Below are positions 14,189 through 21,560 of a DNA stretch of 23,850 bases, piece after piece (positions within the stretch are counted from its first letter, which is position 1; every line of letters begins with the position of its first letter). Under the pieces are notes generated by a model, which was not told where the DNA came from, made no database searches, and saw nothing but the letters and a program-made list of their open reading frames with translations. This stretch comes from a virus. Made by a program: the position numbers and the translations under genes. The stretch covers positions 1-23,850 of IMG/VR virus record IMGVR_UViG_3300027741_000265; one strand, 5' to 3'.

Positions 14189-15922
14189 ATGAGCTGGAAG
14201 AAGTACTTTAAGTCTGCAAACTTGCCCACCAATATCAGCCCCATGGGCAGTGGCAATCGTATGCCTGATCCTGGCTATCGCAACTATCAAAGCAATCTTC
14301 CAGAAGTGTACATTGGTCATCCCAACCGTGTTGAACGTTACAATCAATACGAACAAATGGACATGGACTCAGAAGTCAATGCTGCCTTGGATATTCTAGC
14401 TGAGTTTATGACACAGCGTAACGATGACAACAACACAGCATTTGATATCAAATTTCATGACAAGCCCACGGACAACGAAGTCAAGATCATCAAAGAACAA
14501 CTACAGCAATGGGTCAACTTGAATGAACTCAACGAACGCATATTCAAGATAGTACGCAACACCATCAAGTACGGTGATCAAGTGTTTATACGTGATCCAG
14601 AAACATTCAAGATGTTTTGGACAGACATGCCCAAGGTCACCAAAGTCATTGTTAACGAAGCCGAAGGCAAAAAGCCTGAGCAGTATGTGATCAAAGACAT
14701 CAACCCCAATTTTCAAAATCTAACAGTGACCGCAGTGGCAGCCACTGACACCTACATCAATCATCCGCAAACAGGTGGACCATCGGGCAGTTATGTACAG
14801 CCCAAGACTCCCTATGCTGGTGGATCGCGTTTTGCTCATGCACAAAACGAAGCAGTGATCAATGCCGAACACGTGATACACATGAGCCTGACAGAAGGCT
14901 TGGATGTGTATTGGCCATTTGGTAATAGTGTGTTGGAAAACGTGTTCAAGGTGTTCAAGCAAAAAGAATTGCTGGAAGACGCCATCATCATCTATCGTGT
15001 GCAACGTGCGCCGGAACGCAGAATCTTCAAGATTGATGTGGGCAACATGCCGTCACATATGGCCATGGCTTTTGTGGAACGCATCAAGAATGAAATTTGG
15101 CAACGTCGTATTCCTACACAAACTGGCGGCGGCGCCAACATGATGGATGCCACATACAATCCACTCAGTACCAACGAAGACTATTTCTTCCCTGTCACAG
15201 CCGACGGCCGCGGAAGCAGTGTAGATACACTGGCGGGTGGTACTAATCTAGGCGAAATTACAGATTTGAAGTTCTTTACCAACAAGTTGTTCCGTGGTCT
15301 GCGTATTCCTGCCAGCTACCTACCCACAGGCCTGGACGACGGTACACAAGCAGTCAGCGACGGCAAAGTGGGCACAGCCTTGATACAAGAATGGCGTTTT
15401 AATCAGTACTGCAAACGTCTACAGCGCATGATTGTTACCAAGTTAAACAGCGAATTCAAGTTGTTCATGCGCTGGCGCGGTATCAACATTGACAGTCAGC
15501 TATTTGATATTGAGTTCACAGAGCCGCAGAACTTTGCACAGTATCGTCAGGCCGAAATTGATGCCGCACGTATTGCCACATTTACCAATCTTGAACAGAT
15601 TCCTTATCTGAGCAAACGTTTCTTAATGACTCGCTACCTGGGTCTAAGCGAAATGGAAATGAAAGAAAACGAAATCATGTGGAAAGAAGAACAGGGCAAA
15701 TCCGAGGAATCTGCGGCCGAAGCCGCAAGCCTACGCAGTGTTGGCATCACTCCCGGCGGCATTGCTGGTGATTTGGAAAATGTTACGCCTGATCCTGGCA
15801 TGGAACCCGGTGCCGAAGCTGGTGCACCTGCAGGTGCAGGCGTCGCCAATGCCGGAGGCGCAATGCCCGCAGGTGGTGCAGGCAGCGTGGGTGGACCTGG
15901 TCCTGCCGGCGCAGTTGTATAA
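14189..15922 (+). CDS. 20: Portal vertex protein gp20
   Basis: This 577-residue protein forms the dodecameric DNA entry and exit ring at one capsid vertex. It is recognisable by RVERYNQYEQMDMDSEVNAA and LDILAEFMTQ near the N-terminus, KYGDQVFIRDPETFKMFW, VIHMSLTEGLDVYWPFGNSV, YRVQRAPERRIFKIDVGNMP, RRIPTQTGGGANMMDATYNP, EDYFFPVTADGRGSSVDTLA and LRIPASYLPTGLDDG, all typical of T4-type portals. AGAGGA lies just upstream of ATG at 14189. The C-terminus (from about residue 528) is a Gly/Ala/Pro-rich tail without counterpart in T4 gp20 (524 aa), probably disordered. The stop overlaps a TATAAATA late promoter. gp20 is followed by prohead genes in the T4 order. Confidence 0.95.
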   Translation: MSWKKYFKSANLPTNISPMGSGNRMPDPGYRNYQSNLPEVYIGHPNRVERYNQYEQMDMDSEVNAALDILAEFMTQRNDDNNTAFDIKFHDKPTDNEVKIIKEQLQQWVNLNELNERIFKIVRNTIKYGDQVFIRDPETFKMFWTDMPKVTKVIVNEAEGKKPEQYVIKDINPNFQNLTVTAVAATDTYINHPQTGGPSGSYVQPKTPYAGGSRFAHAQNEAVINAEHVIHMSLTEGLDVYWPFGNSVLENVFKVFKQKELLEDAIIIYRVQRAPERRIFKIDVGNMPSHMAMAFVERIKNEIWQRRIPTQTGGGANMMDATYNPLSTNEDYFFPVTADGRGSSVDTLAGGTNLGEITDLKFFTNKLFRGLRIPASYLPTGLDDGTQAVSDGKVGTALIQEWRFNQYCKRLQRMIVTKLNSEFKLFMRWRGINIDSQLFDIEFTEPQNFAQYRQAEIDAARIATFTNLEQIPYLSKRFLMTRYLGLSEMEMKENEIMWKEEQGKSEESAAEAASLRSVGITPGGIAGDLENVTPDPGMEPGAEAGAPAGAGVANAGGAMPAGGAGSVGGPGPAGAVV

Positions 15923-15925
15923 ATA
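15918..15925 (+). promoter_or_regulatory. Late promoter -10 element (perfect TATAAATA) at the portal stop
   Basis: TATAAATA overlaps the portal TAA (15920-15922). Transcription would start near 15931-15933, where the next ORF's first ATG lies; this favours use of the internal ATG at 16000 on that transcript. It adds late expression of the prohead core genes. Confidence 0.7.
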
Positions 15926-15930
15926 ATCTT

Positions 15931-16164
15931 ATGTTTATCACTGAACTTTACGATCAAATTCCTGAACTATATCATTCTGAAAAGGATGACAATAGCACCA
16001 TGAAATTGAAAGATCTACGCAAAACTAGGCTTACTCTTGGACACCTGAACAAGCTGAGAATGGCCAACGATATACGTAAATTTGAAAAAGAAGAAGAAGT
16101 AAAAAGTCTACAGGATCAGTACAAAGCTCCTGCAGCCGAGCCTGGTGCAATGCCGGGTCTGTAA
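15931..16164 (+). CDS. Small basic prohead-region protein (gp67 position)
   Basis: A 77-residue frame between portal and the acidic core protein. The central part, MKLKDLRKTRLTLGHLNKLR then KFEKEEEVKSLQDQYK, matches small conserved proteins behind gp20 in aquatic T4-like phages; by position it corresponds to T4 gp67, a prohead core protein, but I cannot show homology. Two starts are possible. ATG at 15931 has no Shine-Dalgarno sequence and lies at the predicted start of the late transcript. ATG at 16000 (54 aa) has AAAGGA 13 bases upstream and begins with the conserved block. The segment before it (MFITELYDQIPELYHSEKDD) also looks protein-like, so I keep the longer frame. Confidence 0.65.
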   Translation: MFITELYDQIPELYHSEKDDNSTMKLKDLRKTRLTLGHLNKLRMANDIRKFEKEEEVKSLQDQYKAPAAEPGAMPGL

Positions 16165-16219
16165 TATTCTTGTAAAACTCCTCAAAAACACCCATTTAAC
16201 GCAGAAATGTACGCAGTTT

Positions 16220-16227
16220 TGTAAATA
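16220..16227 (+). promoter_or_regulatory. Possible late promoter variant (TGTAAATA) within an inverted repeat
   Basis: TGTAAATA ends 32 bases before the acidic core protein gene. It lies inside a perfect inverted repeat, TTTGTAAA-TAG-TTTACAAA (16218-16236). Either a promoter variant, an operator-like site or an RNA hairpin would fit. Confidence 0.35.
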
Positions 16228-16259
16228 GTTTACAAAGCTACTATTTTTAAGGAGTTCTT

Positions 16260-17243
16260 ATGAACAAGTATGAAAAGCTAATTGAACACATCATCAACGA
16301 TGAAGAAGGTAAAGCTCGCGCTTTATTCCATGAAATTGTCGTTGAGAAGAGTCGCGACATCTACGAAAGTCTCATGGACGAAGAGCAATTTGGTGAGCAA
16401 ATGGGCGGAAACCAAGTTGACGGCATGATGGACGAAATCACACAAGACGAACACGGTCTACCCGAAGACGAAGAAATGGACATGGATCATGGCGAAGAAC
16501 CCATTGATGGCGACATGGGCATGGACGACGAAATGGGTATGGACAGCATGGGCGACGAAGGCAGCATCGAAGACAAAGTAATGGACTTGGAAGCTGACTT
16601 GGAAGCTCTTAAAGCTGAATTTGCACAGTTGATGGGCGACGAGCACGGTGAAGAGCACGGCGAACCTGACGCAGACAACATGGGTGGCCCTAGCGACCAC
16701 GATGCTGACAATGCAGGCGACGAAGACGAATTTGCAATGGAAGCCAAGGACGAAGACGACGAAGAAGAGTCTTTGGAAGAAGCCAAAGAAGAGGATGACG
16801 ACGAAGAAGACGACGAAGAAGAGTCTATGGAAGAGTCACGCAACTATCGTAAAAGCGAAATTGACTTGATGCGCGAATACGTAGAAAAAGTCAGTACTCC
16901 AGCCAACTCTGAAGGTCAAGAAATTGGTAAAGGCGGCAGCGTAGCTGTTAACAAAAGAAGCCTAGATCAAAACAAAAACGACATGGGCGGTACAAATGCT
17001 AATATGACCAAAGGTGGCATGGAGCAAAACCCAGATGGCAAGCAATATAAAGCACCAAGCAATGAGTATACCAAAGGTCAAGGCACACTAAAAGGTGCTG
17101 AGAAGAATGTAAACCAACCTGGTGGTAACAAGGGTGCCCAAGACTTTTATAATACAAAAGCAAGTGCCAAGAAGCCTGAAGGCAGTACTACAGACGGTTC
17201 AGTTTCTGTAGACAAGAACAGCATTCTTAAGCACATCAAGTAA
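16260..17243 (+). CDS. Acidic prohead core protein
   Basis: The 327-residue protein starts with a conserved-looking helix (MNKYEKLIEHIINDEEGKAR then VVEKSRDIYESLM). A long Asp/Glu/Met/Gly-rich region (residues 40-195) follows, with runs such as DDDEEDDEEESMEES. A coiled-coil-like segment, VMDLEADLEALKAEFAQLMG, lies around residue 106. The C-terminal third is Asn/Gly/Lys-rich and looks disordered. In aquatic T4-like phages a protein with this start lies between gp20 and gp21 and is taken as a prohead core (gp68-like) part. High acidity and disorder fit an internal scaffold that is later degraded. AGGAG lies 8 bases before the ATG. It does not match any enzyme. Confidence 0.7.
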   Translation: MNKYEKLIEHIINDEEGKARALFHEIVVEKSRDIYESLMDEEQFGEQMGGNQVDGMMDEITQDEHGLPEDEEMDMDHGEEPIDGDMGMDDEMGMDSMGDEGSIEDKVMDLEADLEALKAEFAQLMGDEHGEEHGEPDADNMGGPSDHDADNAGDEDEFAMEAKDEDDEEESLEEAKEEDDDEEDDEEESMEESRNYRKSEIDLMREYVEKVSTPANSEGQEIGKGGSVAVNKRSLDQNKNDMGGTNANMTKGGMEQNPDGKQYKAPSNEYTKGQGTLKGAEKNVNQPGGNKGAQDFYNTKASAKKPEGSTTDGSVSVDKNSILKHIK

Positions 17244-17254
17244 TAGGTAAAATA

Positions 17255-17893
17255 ATGGCTTTGTACCTAAAAGAGAATCTTACTTTCGACCGCGCACAGA
17301 TGGTTGTTGAATCTGCTGGCGATGGTAAGAATCTATATATGAAAGGGATATTCATAGAAGGTGGTGTCAAAAACGCTAACCAACGTGTGTATCCCGTTCA
17401 CGAAATTGAAAAAGCTGTTGGTACTATTAATGAACAAGTCAAAAACGGTAACAGTGTTTTAGGCGAAGTTGACCATCCAGATGATCTCAAGATCAACTTA
17501 GATCGTGTGAGTCATATGATTGAACAAATGTGGATGGACGGTCCTTGCGGATTTGGTAAACTCAAAATTTTACCAACACCAATGGGCAAACTGGTTGAAG
17601 CAATGGTTACATCTGGTGTGAAACTTGGTGTTAGCAGCCGCGGTAGTGGTAATGTTAACGAAAGCAACGGCCACGTCAGTGACTTTGAAATTATTACGGT
17701 AGACATTGTGGCACAACCCAGTGCTCCACATGCTTACCCCAAGGCCATCTATGAAGGCCTAATGAATATGCGTGGCGGATCTCAAATATTTGAGATGGCG
17801 AGAGACGCAACCACCGATCAACGAGTGCAGAAGCACCTACAGCAGGCAATGGTGGGCCTGATCAAAGACTTAAAATTAAAGGGAGATATCTAA
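17255..17893 (+). CDS. 21: Prohead core protease gp21
   Basis: This 212-residue serine protease cleaves scaffold and capsid proteins during prohead maturation. The fold signature of T4-type and herpesvirus-like assembly proteases is clear: NANQRVYPVHEIEKAV, GEVDHPDD with His74, SRVSHMIEQMW-like strand, and GVSSRGSGNV with Ser127/Ser128 before Arg129. DFEIITVDIVAQPSAPHAYP ends the catalytic domain. Length equals T4 gp21 (212 aa). It starts 11 bases after the acidic core gene, and its TAA overlaps the ATG of the scaffold gene. Which of Ser127 and Ser128 is the nucleophile cannot be settled by eye. Confidence 0.93.
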   Translation: MALYLKENLTFDRAQMVVESAGDGKNLYMKGIFIEGGVKNANQRVYPVHEIEKAVGTINEQVKNGNSVLGEVDHPDDLKINLDRVSHMIEQMWMDGPCGFGKLKILPTPMGKLVEAMVTSGVKLGVSSRGSGNVNESNGHVSDFEIITVDIVAQPSAPHAYPKAIYEGLMNMRGGSQIFEMARDATTDQRVQKHLQQAMVGLIKDLKLKGDI

Positions 17894-18996
17894 TGTTAGA
17901 TGCTATCAAACCATTGTTAGACAGTGGCATCATGAACGAATCTACCAAACAAGCCATCAGTGAAGCTTGGGAAACCAAACTAACTGAAGCACGTGAACAA
18001 GTACGTGCTGAGCTTCGTGAGGAATTTGCTCAACGCTACCAGCACGACAAACAAGTAATGGTTGAAGCTCTTGACAAGATGGTAACTGAGTCTCTGACTG
18101 CTGAACTAAGTGAGTTCGCAACAGAGAAACAAGCTCTTGCTGAAGATCGTGTGAAATTCAAAATGCACATGACCGAAAGCGCACAAAAGTTCAATGGTTT
18201 TCTAGTCAGCAAGCTGGCCGAAGAAATCAAAGAACTACGTGAAGATCGTAAGGTATATGAGAACAGCATCAGCAAACTTGAAAAGTTTGTTATCCGTGCT
18301 CTAGCCGAAGAGATCAAAGAATTTGAACAAGACAAACAAGCAGTGGTTGAAACCAAAGTTCGACTGATTGCTGGCGCCAAGCAGAAACTTGGTGAACTAC
18401 AACAGCAATTTATTGCTCGTAGTAGTGGTCTAGTTAAAGAAGCAGTTGCTAAGAATCTTGAAAAAGAGTTGACACAACTCAAAGAAGACATCCAAATGGC
18501 TCGCGAGAACATGTTTGGTCGTCGTTTATTTGAAGCTTTCGCCAGCGAATTTACTGTTACTCACTTGAATGAGAACAAAGAAATCGCTAAATTGCGTTCC
18601 ACAATCGCTGAACAGAACAAACAACTACGTAAAGCAATTTCCGTTGTTGAATCCAAGCAGGCCATTGTTGAAAGCAAAGAAAAAGAAATCCGTATTATTA
18701 AAGAGTCAGCAGACCGTAAGCACACAATGTCTACACTGCTGAAGCCTTTGAATAAAGAGAAAGCCGCTGTAATGAGCGAACTTCTCGAATCAGTGCAGAC
18801 CGAAAAGTTACAGTCCGCATTTGATAAGTATCTACCAGCCGTTTTGAACAACAGTGGTGTCAAGCAGTCTAACAAGACCACATTGACAGAATCTGTAAGC
18901 GAAGTGACCGGAGATAAAACTGCTAAAAAACCCGCAGTAGAACAACAGGCAGATACAAATGTCGTTGAACTAAAGCGTTTAGCAGGGCTTAAATAA
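17893..18996 (+). CDS. 22: Prohead scaffold protein gp22
   Basis: The 367-residue product is almost wholly helical and charged, with long heptad-like stretches rich in Glu, Lys, Gln and Ala, for example KLAEEIKELREDRKVYENSI and LAEEIKEFEQDKQAVVETKV. It ends in VVELKRLAGLK, an ending seen in T4-type scaffolds. It forms the inner core around which gp23 assembles and is then cut by gp21. The ATG follows AAGGGAG (17878-17884), and the gene lies exactly between gp21 and gp23 as in T4. It is longer than T4 gp22 (269 aa). No enzymatic motif is present. Confidence 0.88.
   Translation: MLDAIKPLLDSGIMNESTKQAISEAWETKLTEAREQVRAELREEFAQRYQHDKQVMVEALDKMVTESLTAELSEFATEKQALAEDRVKFKMHMTESAQKFNGFLVSKLAEEIKELREDRKVYENSISKLEKFVIRALAEEIKEFEQDKQAVVETKVRLIAGAKQKLGELQQQFIARSSGLVKEAVAKNLEKELTQLKEDIQMARENMFGRRLFEAFASEFTVTHLNENKEIAKLRSTIAEQNKQLRKAISVVESKQAIVESKEKEIRIIKESADRKHTMSTLLKPLNKEKAAVMSELLESVQTEKLQSAFDKYLPAVLNNSGVKQSNKTTLTESVSEVTGDKTAKKPAVEQQADTNVVELKRLAGLK
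18988..18995 (+). promoter_or_regulatory. Weak late promoter candidate (CTTAAATA) before the capsid gene
   Basis: CTTAAATA ends 29 bases before the gp23 ATG and overlaps the gp22 stop. It deviates from NATAAATA at the second base. T4 has a strong late promoter at this place, which is the only reason to list it. Confidence 0.2.
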
Positions 18997-19024
18997 GTAA
19001 CTAACCTCATAAGGAAAAAGAGAA

Positions 19025-20191
19025 ATGACACAAGCACTATTAGAGAGCCGTTGGGGCGAGACCAAAGAAGCCCTGTTAGAAGGCCTAAACGGTTCTAAAA
19101 GAACCACAATGGGTGTGATCCTAGAGAACACCCGCAAGCACTTGGCAGAAAACGCCACAATTGGCGCTACTGCTTCTAGCAATGTTGCAACATTAAACCG
19201 CGTGATTCTACCAGTAATCCGTCGTGTGATGCCTACAGTTATTGCTAACGAAATCGTTGGTGTACAACCAATGACTGGTCCAGTTGCACAAATCCACACA
19301 CTACGTGTTCGCTATGCTGACACAGTAAGTGCTGGCGTAAATGGCGCAACAGCTGGTGACGAAGCACTAAGCCCATTCCGTATTGCTACAGCATATTCGG
19401 GTTCGGGTGGCGTTGCTCCAACTAGCACAGCTACACTTGAAGGTGTGCCAGGCAACCGTATCAATGTTCAAATCTTGAAACAAGTTGTCGAAGCCAAGAC
19501 TCGCAAGTTGTCAGCACGTTGGACATTTGAAGCTGCTCAAGACGCACAAGCCATGCACGGCCTGGACGTTGAAGCAGAAATCATGGCTGCACTAGCACAA
19601 GAGATCACAGTTGAGATCGATCAAGAAATTCTTGGTTCTCTACGTGCTCTATCTGCTACTGAGTACACATACAACCAAGCTACCGTATCTGGTACAGCTA
19701 CATTCGTTGGTGACGAACACGCCGCTTTGGCAGTTCTTATCAACCGTGCCGCTAACTTGATCGCACAACGTACACGTCGTGGCGCAGGTAACTGGGCAGT
19801 TGTAAGTTCAGCAGCCTTGACTGTTCTTCAGTCAGCTACTACTTCAGCTTTTGCACGTACCACAGAAGGTACATTCGAAGCTCCTACAAACACCAAGTTT
19901 GTTGGTACACTAAACGGCGCAATGCGTATCTATGTTGATAGCTATGCAAGCGACACAACCGCAGTCCTAGTTGGCTACAAAGGTTCATCAGAGGCAGATG
20001 CAGCCGCATTCTATTGCCCATATGTTCCATTGATGTCTTCTGGTGTTGTTCTAGATCCTAACACATTCGAACCAGTAGTTGGTTTCATGACACGTTATGG
20101 ATACGTAGAATTGACCAACACAGCATCGTCTCTAGGCAATGCTGGTGACTACCTGGCTGAAATTGCAGTAAGCAATTTGAGCTTCCAGTAA
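19025..20191 (+). CDS. 23: Major capsid protein gp23
   Basis: The 388-residue protein forms the capsid shell. T4-type signature segments are easy to read: SNVATLNRVILPVIRRVMPT, VIANEIVGVQPMTGPVAQIH, TLRVRYAD, VEAKTRKLSARWTFEAAQDA, HGLDVEAEIMAALAQEITVE and the C-terminal FMTRYGYVELTNTASSLGNA. An N-terminal gp21-type cleavage site is likely after LAE (Glu42, before NATIGAT). It is compact compared with T4 gp23 (521 aa) and with cyanophage homologs, which are longer; the shortening seems to lie in the middle, between the EITVEIDQEILG region and the C-terminal part. AAGGA lies 11 bases before the ATG. A strong terminator follows 23 bases after the stop, fitting high-level expression of this gene as end of an operon. 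Confidence 0.95.
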   Translation: MTQALLESRWGETKEALLEGLNGSKRTTMGVILENTRKHLAENATIGATASSNVATLNRVILPVIRRVMPTVIANEIVGVQPMTGPVAQIHTLRVRYADTVSAGVNGATAGDEALSPFRIATAYSGSGGVAPTSTATLEGVPGNRINVQILKQVVEAKTRKLSARWTFEAAQDAQAMHGLDVEAEIMAALAQEITVEIDQEILGSLRALSATEYTYNQATVSGTATFVGDEHAALAVLINRAANLIAQRTRRGAGNWAVVSSAALTVLQSATTSAFARTTEGTFEAPTNTKFVGTLNGAMRIYVDSYASDTTAVLVGYKGSSEADAAAFYCPYVPLMSSGVVLDPNTFEPVVGFMTRYGYVELTNTASSLGNAGDYLAEIAVSNLSFQ

Positions 20192-20214
20192 TCACAAGGG
20201 TTACGCAAGTAAAC

Positions 20215-20239
20215 AAAAAGGCTCTTCGGAGCCTTTTTT
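20215..20239 (+). terminator. Rho-independent terminator after the capsid gene
   Basis: AAAAAGGCTC-TTCG-GAGCCTTTTTT forms a perfect stem with a UUCG-type tetraloop and a T tract, 23 bases after the gp23 stop. This closes the head gene operon. Confidence 0.9.
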
Positions 20240-20256
20240 GTTGGCTAAGTAAAGAT

Positions 20257-21360
20257 ATGCACATTTATTTTGATTTTGCAAAACAGACATTGAATCAGGC
20301 CAGTCCTTTGATAGCCGCCTGGGCAGAACAAAATCATATTGGCTTGTTTGATTTTGATTGTTGCATGTTTGCAGACAATGTCGAGGAAATTACAAGCCAA
20401 CATATGAAGTGGGTAACTGACAATTATTCGTCCATGGCTGTGGTAGAAATGCACCCGTATATGAACAATTATGATCGATATGTGGAAAGGACAGAGATGA
20501 TTCAAGGCATGGCAACACAATTGAATTTGCCCTTGACCTACTGGACCACCAGGTATCAGTACTGGAACGAAGACATTCCAGATAAAACATTTTTTCCTGG
20601 ATGGTATTTTGTTTTGAGAAATCATGCCAAGACCAAGGGGTATGAAAATTACAAGTTTCCGCTCACTAGAAATTACACTTTTAGTTGTTGCAACATGAGC
20701 AATCTAAGAAAAGAAAAGATTTACAACTATATCGAATGCTTTCGCCGAAAAAGGTCTGATTGGTATCTTACCATTTATGATCATCCTCATGCAGCCATTA
20801 GCAAAAAAGACATAAGTGAAGTTTGCACGTTACCGCAAGAACACATTGACATATGGAACTCGTCTATCAAACACACAATACCAGAATATCAGTACGATTT
20901 GCAAAACGAAGAAATCTTATGTGCTCATAGCACAATTTTTCCAGGTCACACAGATGCTTACTGTAATTTGGTCATGGAACACACCATGGAATTTGAATGT
21001 CTCAGCGAAAAAAGTTTTAAACCTTTTATTACTGAACAAATTCCAGTTTACGTCGCCTCAGTTGGTGCCGCACAGGCCATTTCAATGTTGGGTTTTGATA
21101 TTTTTTATAATTTTATTGATCATAACAAGTACGACTTTGTTACCAGTGGTTTTGCTAAGAATCAAGGAAACTATGATAATTTTACTCATAGAATTGTTGC
21201 AGTACATCAAACAATTGATGAACTGTACAGAACTGATTTCCGTAGATTTATGAATCAATCAAATGTTATAGAACGTAAACTCAAAAACAAACAACACTTT
21301 TACAGTGATGCCATTGATCATATGACCATTCGACATCTTGATCGTTTGATCAAAAGATAA
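20257..21360 (+). CDS. Glycosyltransferase-like cargo protein
   Basis: The 367-residue protein has no structural hallmarks. Its C-terminal part contains LSEKSFKPFITEQIPVYVAS, then ISMLGFDIFYNFIDHNKYD, matching the SEKxxKP...F pattern of phage-encoded proteins related to family 10-like glycosyltransferases (donor-binding half). An N-terminal strand region (MHIYFDFAKQ) and FSCCNMSNLRKEKIYNYIE in the middle fit such a two-domain fold. Donor and acceptor are unknown; capsid, fibre or host-glycan decoration are options. It sits between the gp23 terminator and a hairpin at 21359-21376, is A+T-rich compared with gp23, and has only 17 bases between terminator and ATG, so no room for a promoter of its own there. 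This is the layout of an inserted cargo (moron-like) gene expressed by read-through. Confidence 0.65.
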   Translation: MHIYFDFAKQTLNQASPLIAAWAEQNHIGLFDFDCCMFADNVEEITSQHMKWVTDNYSSMAVVEMHPYMNNYDRYVERTEMIQGMATQLNLPLTYWTTRYQYWNEDIPDKTFFPGWYFVLRNHAKTKGYENYKFPLTRNYTFSCCNMSNLRKEKIYNYIECFRRKRSDWYLTIYDHPHAAISKKDISEVCTLPQEHIDIWNSSIKHTIPEYQYDLQNEEILCAHSTIFPGHTDAYCNLVMEHTMEFECLSEKSFKPFITEQIPVYVASVGAAQAISMLGFDIFYNFIDHNKYDFVTSGFAKNQGNYDNFTHRIVAVHQTIDELYRTDFRRFMNQSNVIERKLKNKQHFYSDAIDHMTIRHLDRLIKR

Positions 21361-21376
21361 GCGGCCGAAGCCGCTT
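21359..21376 (+). terminator. GC-rich hairpin after the glycosyltransferase-like gene, possible terminator
   Basis: AAGCGGC-CGAA-GCCGCTT is a perfect 7-bp stem overlapping the stop codon. The following T tract is interrupted (ACCAGTCTTTT), so termination would be weak. The core GCGGC/GCCGC matches the terminator at 22555-22586. Confidence 0.5.
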
Positions 21377-21457
21377 ACCAGTCTTTTCAAGATTGCTGTA
21401 TGTCTAAGTACAACAAGTGTTATTATATACAACTTGACAATAAAAAGCAACGGTAAA

Positions 21458-21465
21458 GGTAAATA
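21458..21465 (+). promoter_or_regulatory. Possible late promoter variant (GGTAAATA) with structured leader
   Basis: GGTAAATA, identical to the candidate before the portal gene, is followed by a leader of about 90 bases. The leader holds a hairpin, CTCAC-ATCAG-GTGAG (21476-21490), with outer pairing TCCG (21472-21475) to CGGA (21497-21500). It precedes the virion protein gene at 21561. Confidence 0.35.
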
Positions 21466-21560
21466 TACTTGTCCGCTCACATCAGGTGAGTTTATGCGGA
21501 ACCCCAACCGCGTATGGCCTAGAACGCCAGACATTACAATCCACACATAGGAGAAATAAA

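Noticed and set aside
16487-16843. Minus-strand Ser-rich ORF
   Set aside because: Antisense to the Asp/Glu-rich region (GAC/GAA codons read as Ser runs on the other strand); composition artefact.
18036-19299. Several minus-strand ORFs in gp22 and gp23
   Set aside because: Shadow frames from codon bias of strongly expressed genes; no ribosome binding sites and no domain likeness.
21434-21469. TTGACA (21434-21439) with TATACT (21464-21469) as a sigma-70 promoter
   Set aside because: The spacer is 24 bases, too long for sigma-70; the GGTAAATA element in the same place fits the late pattern better.
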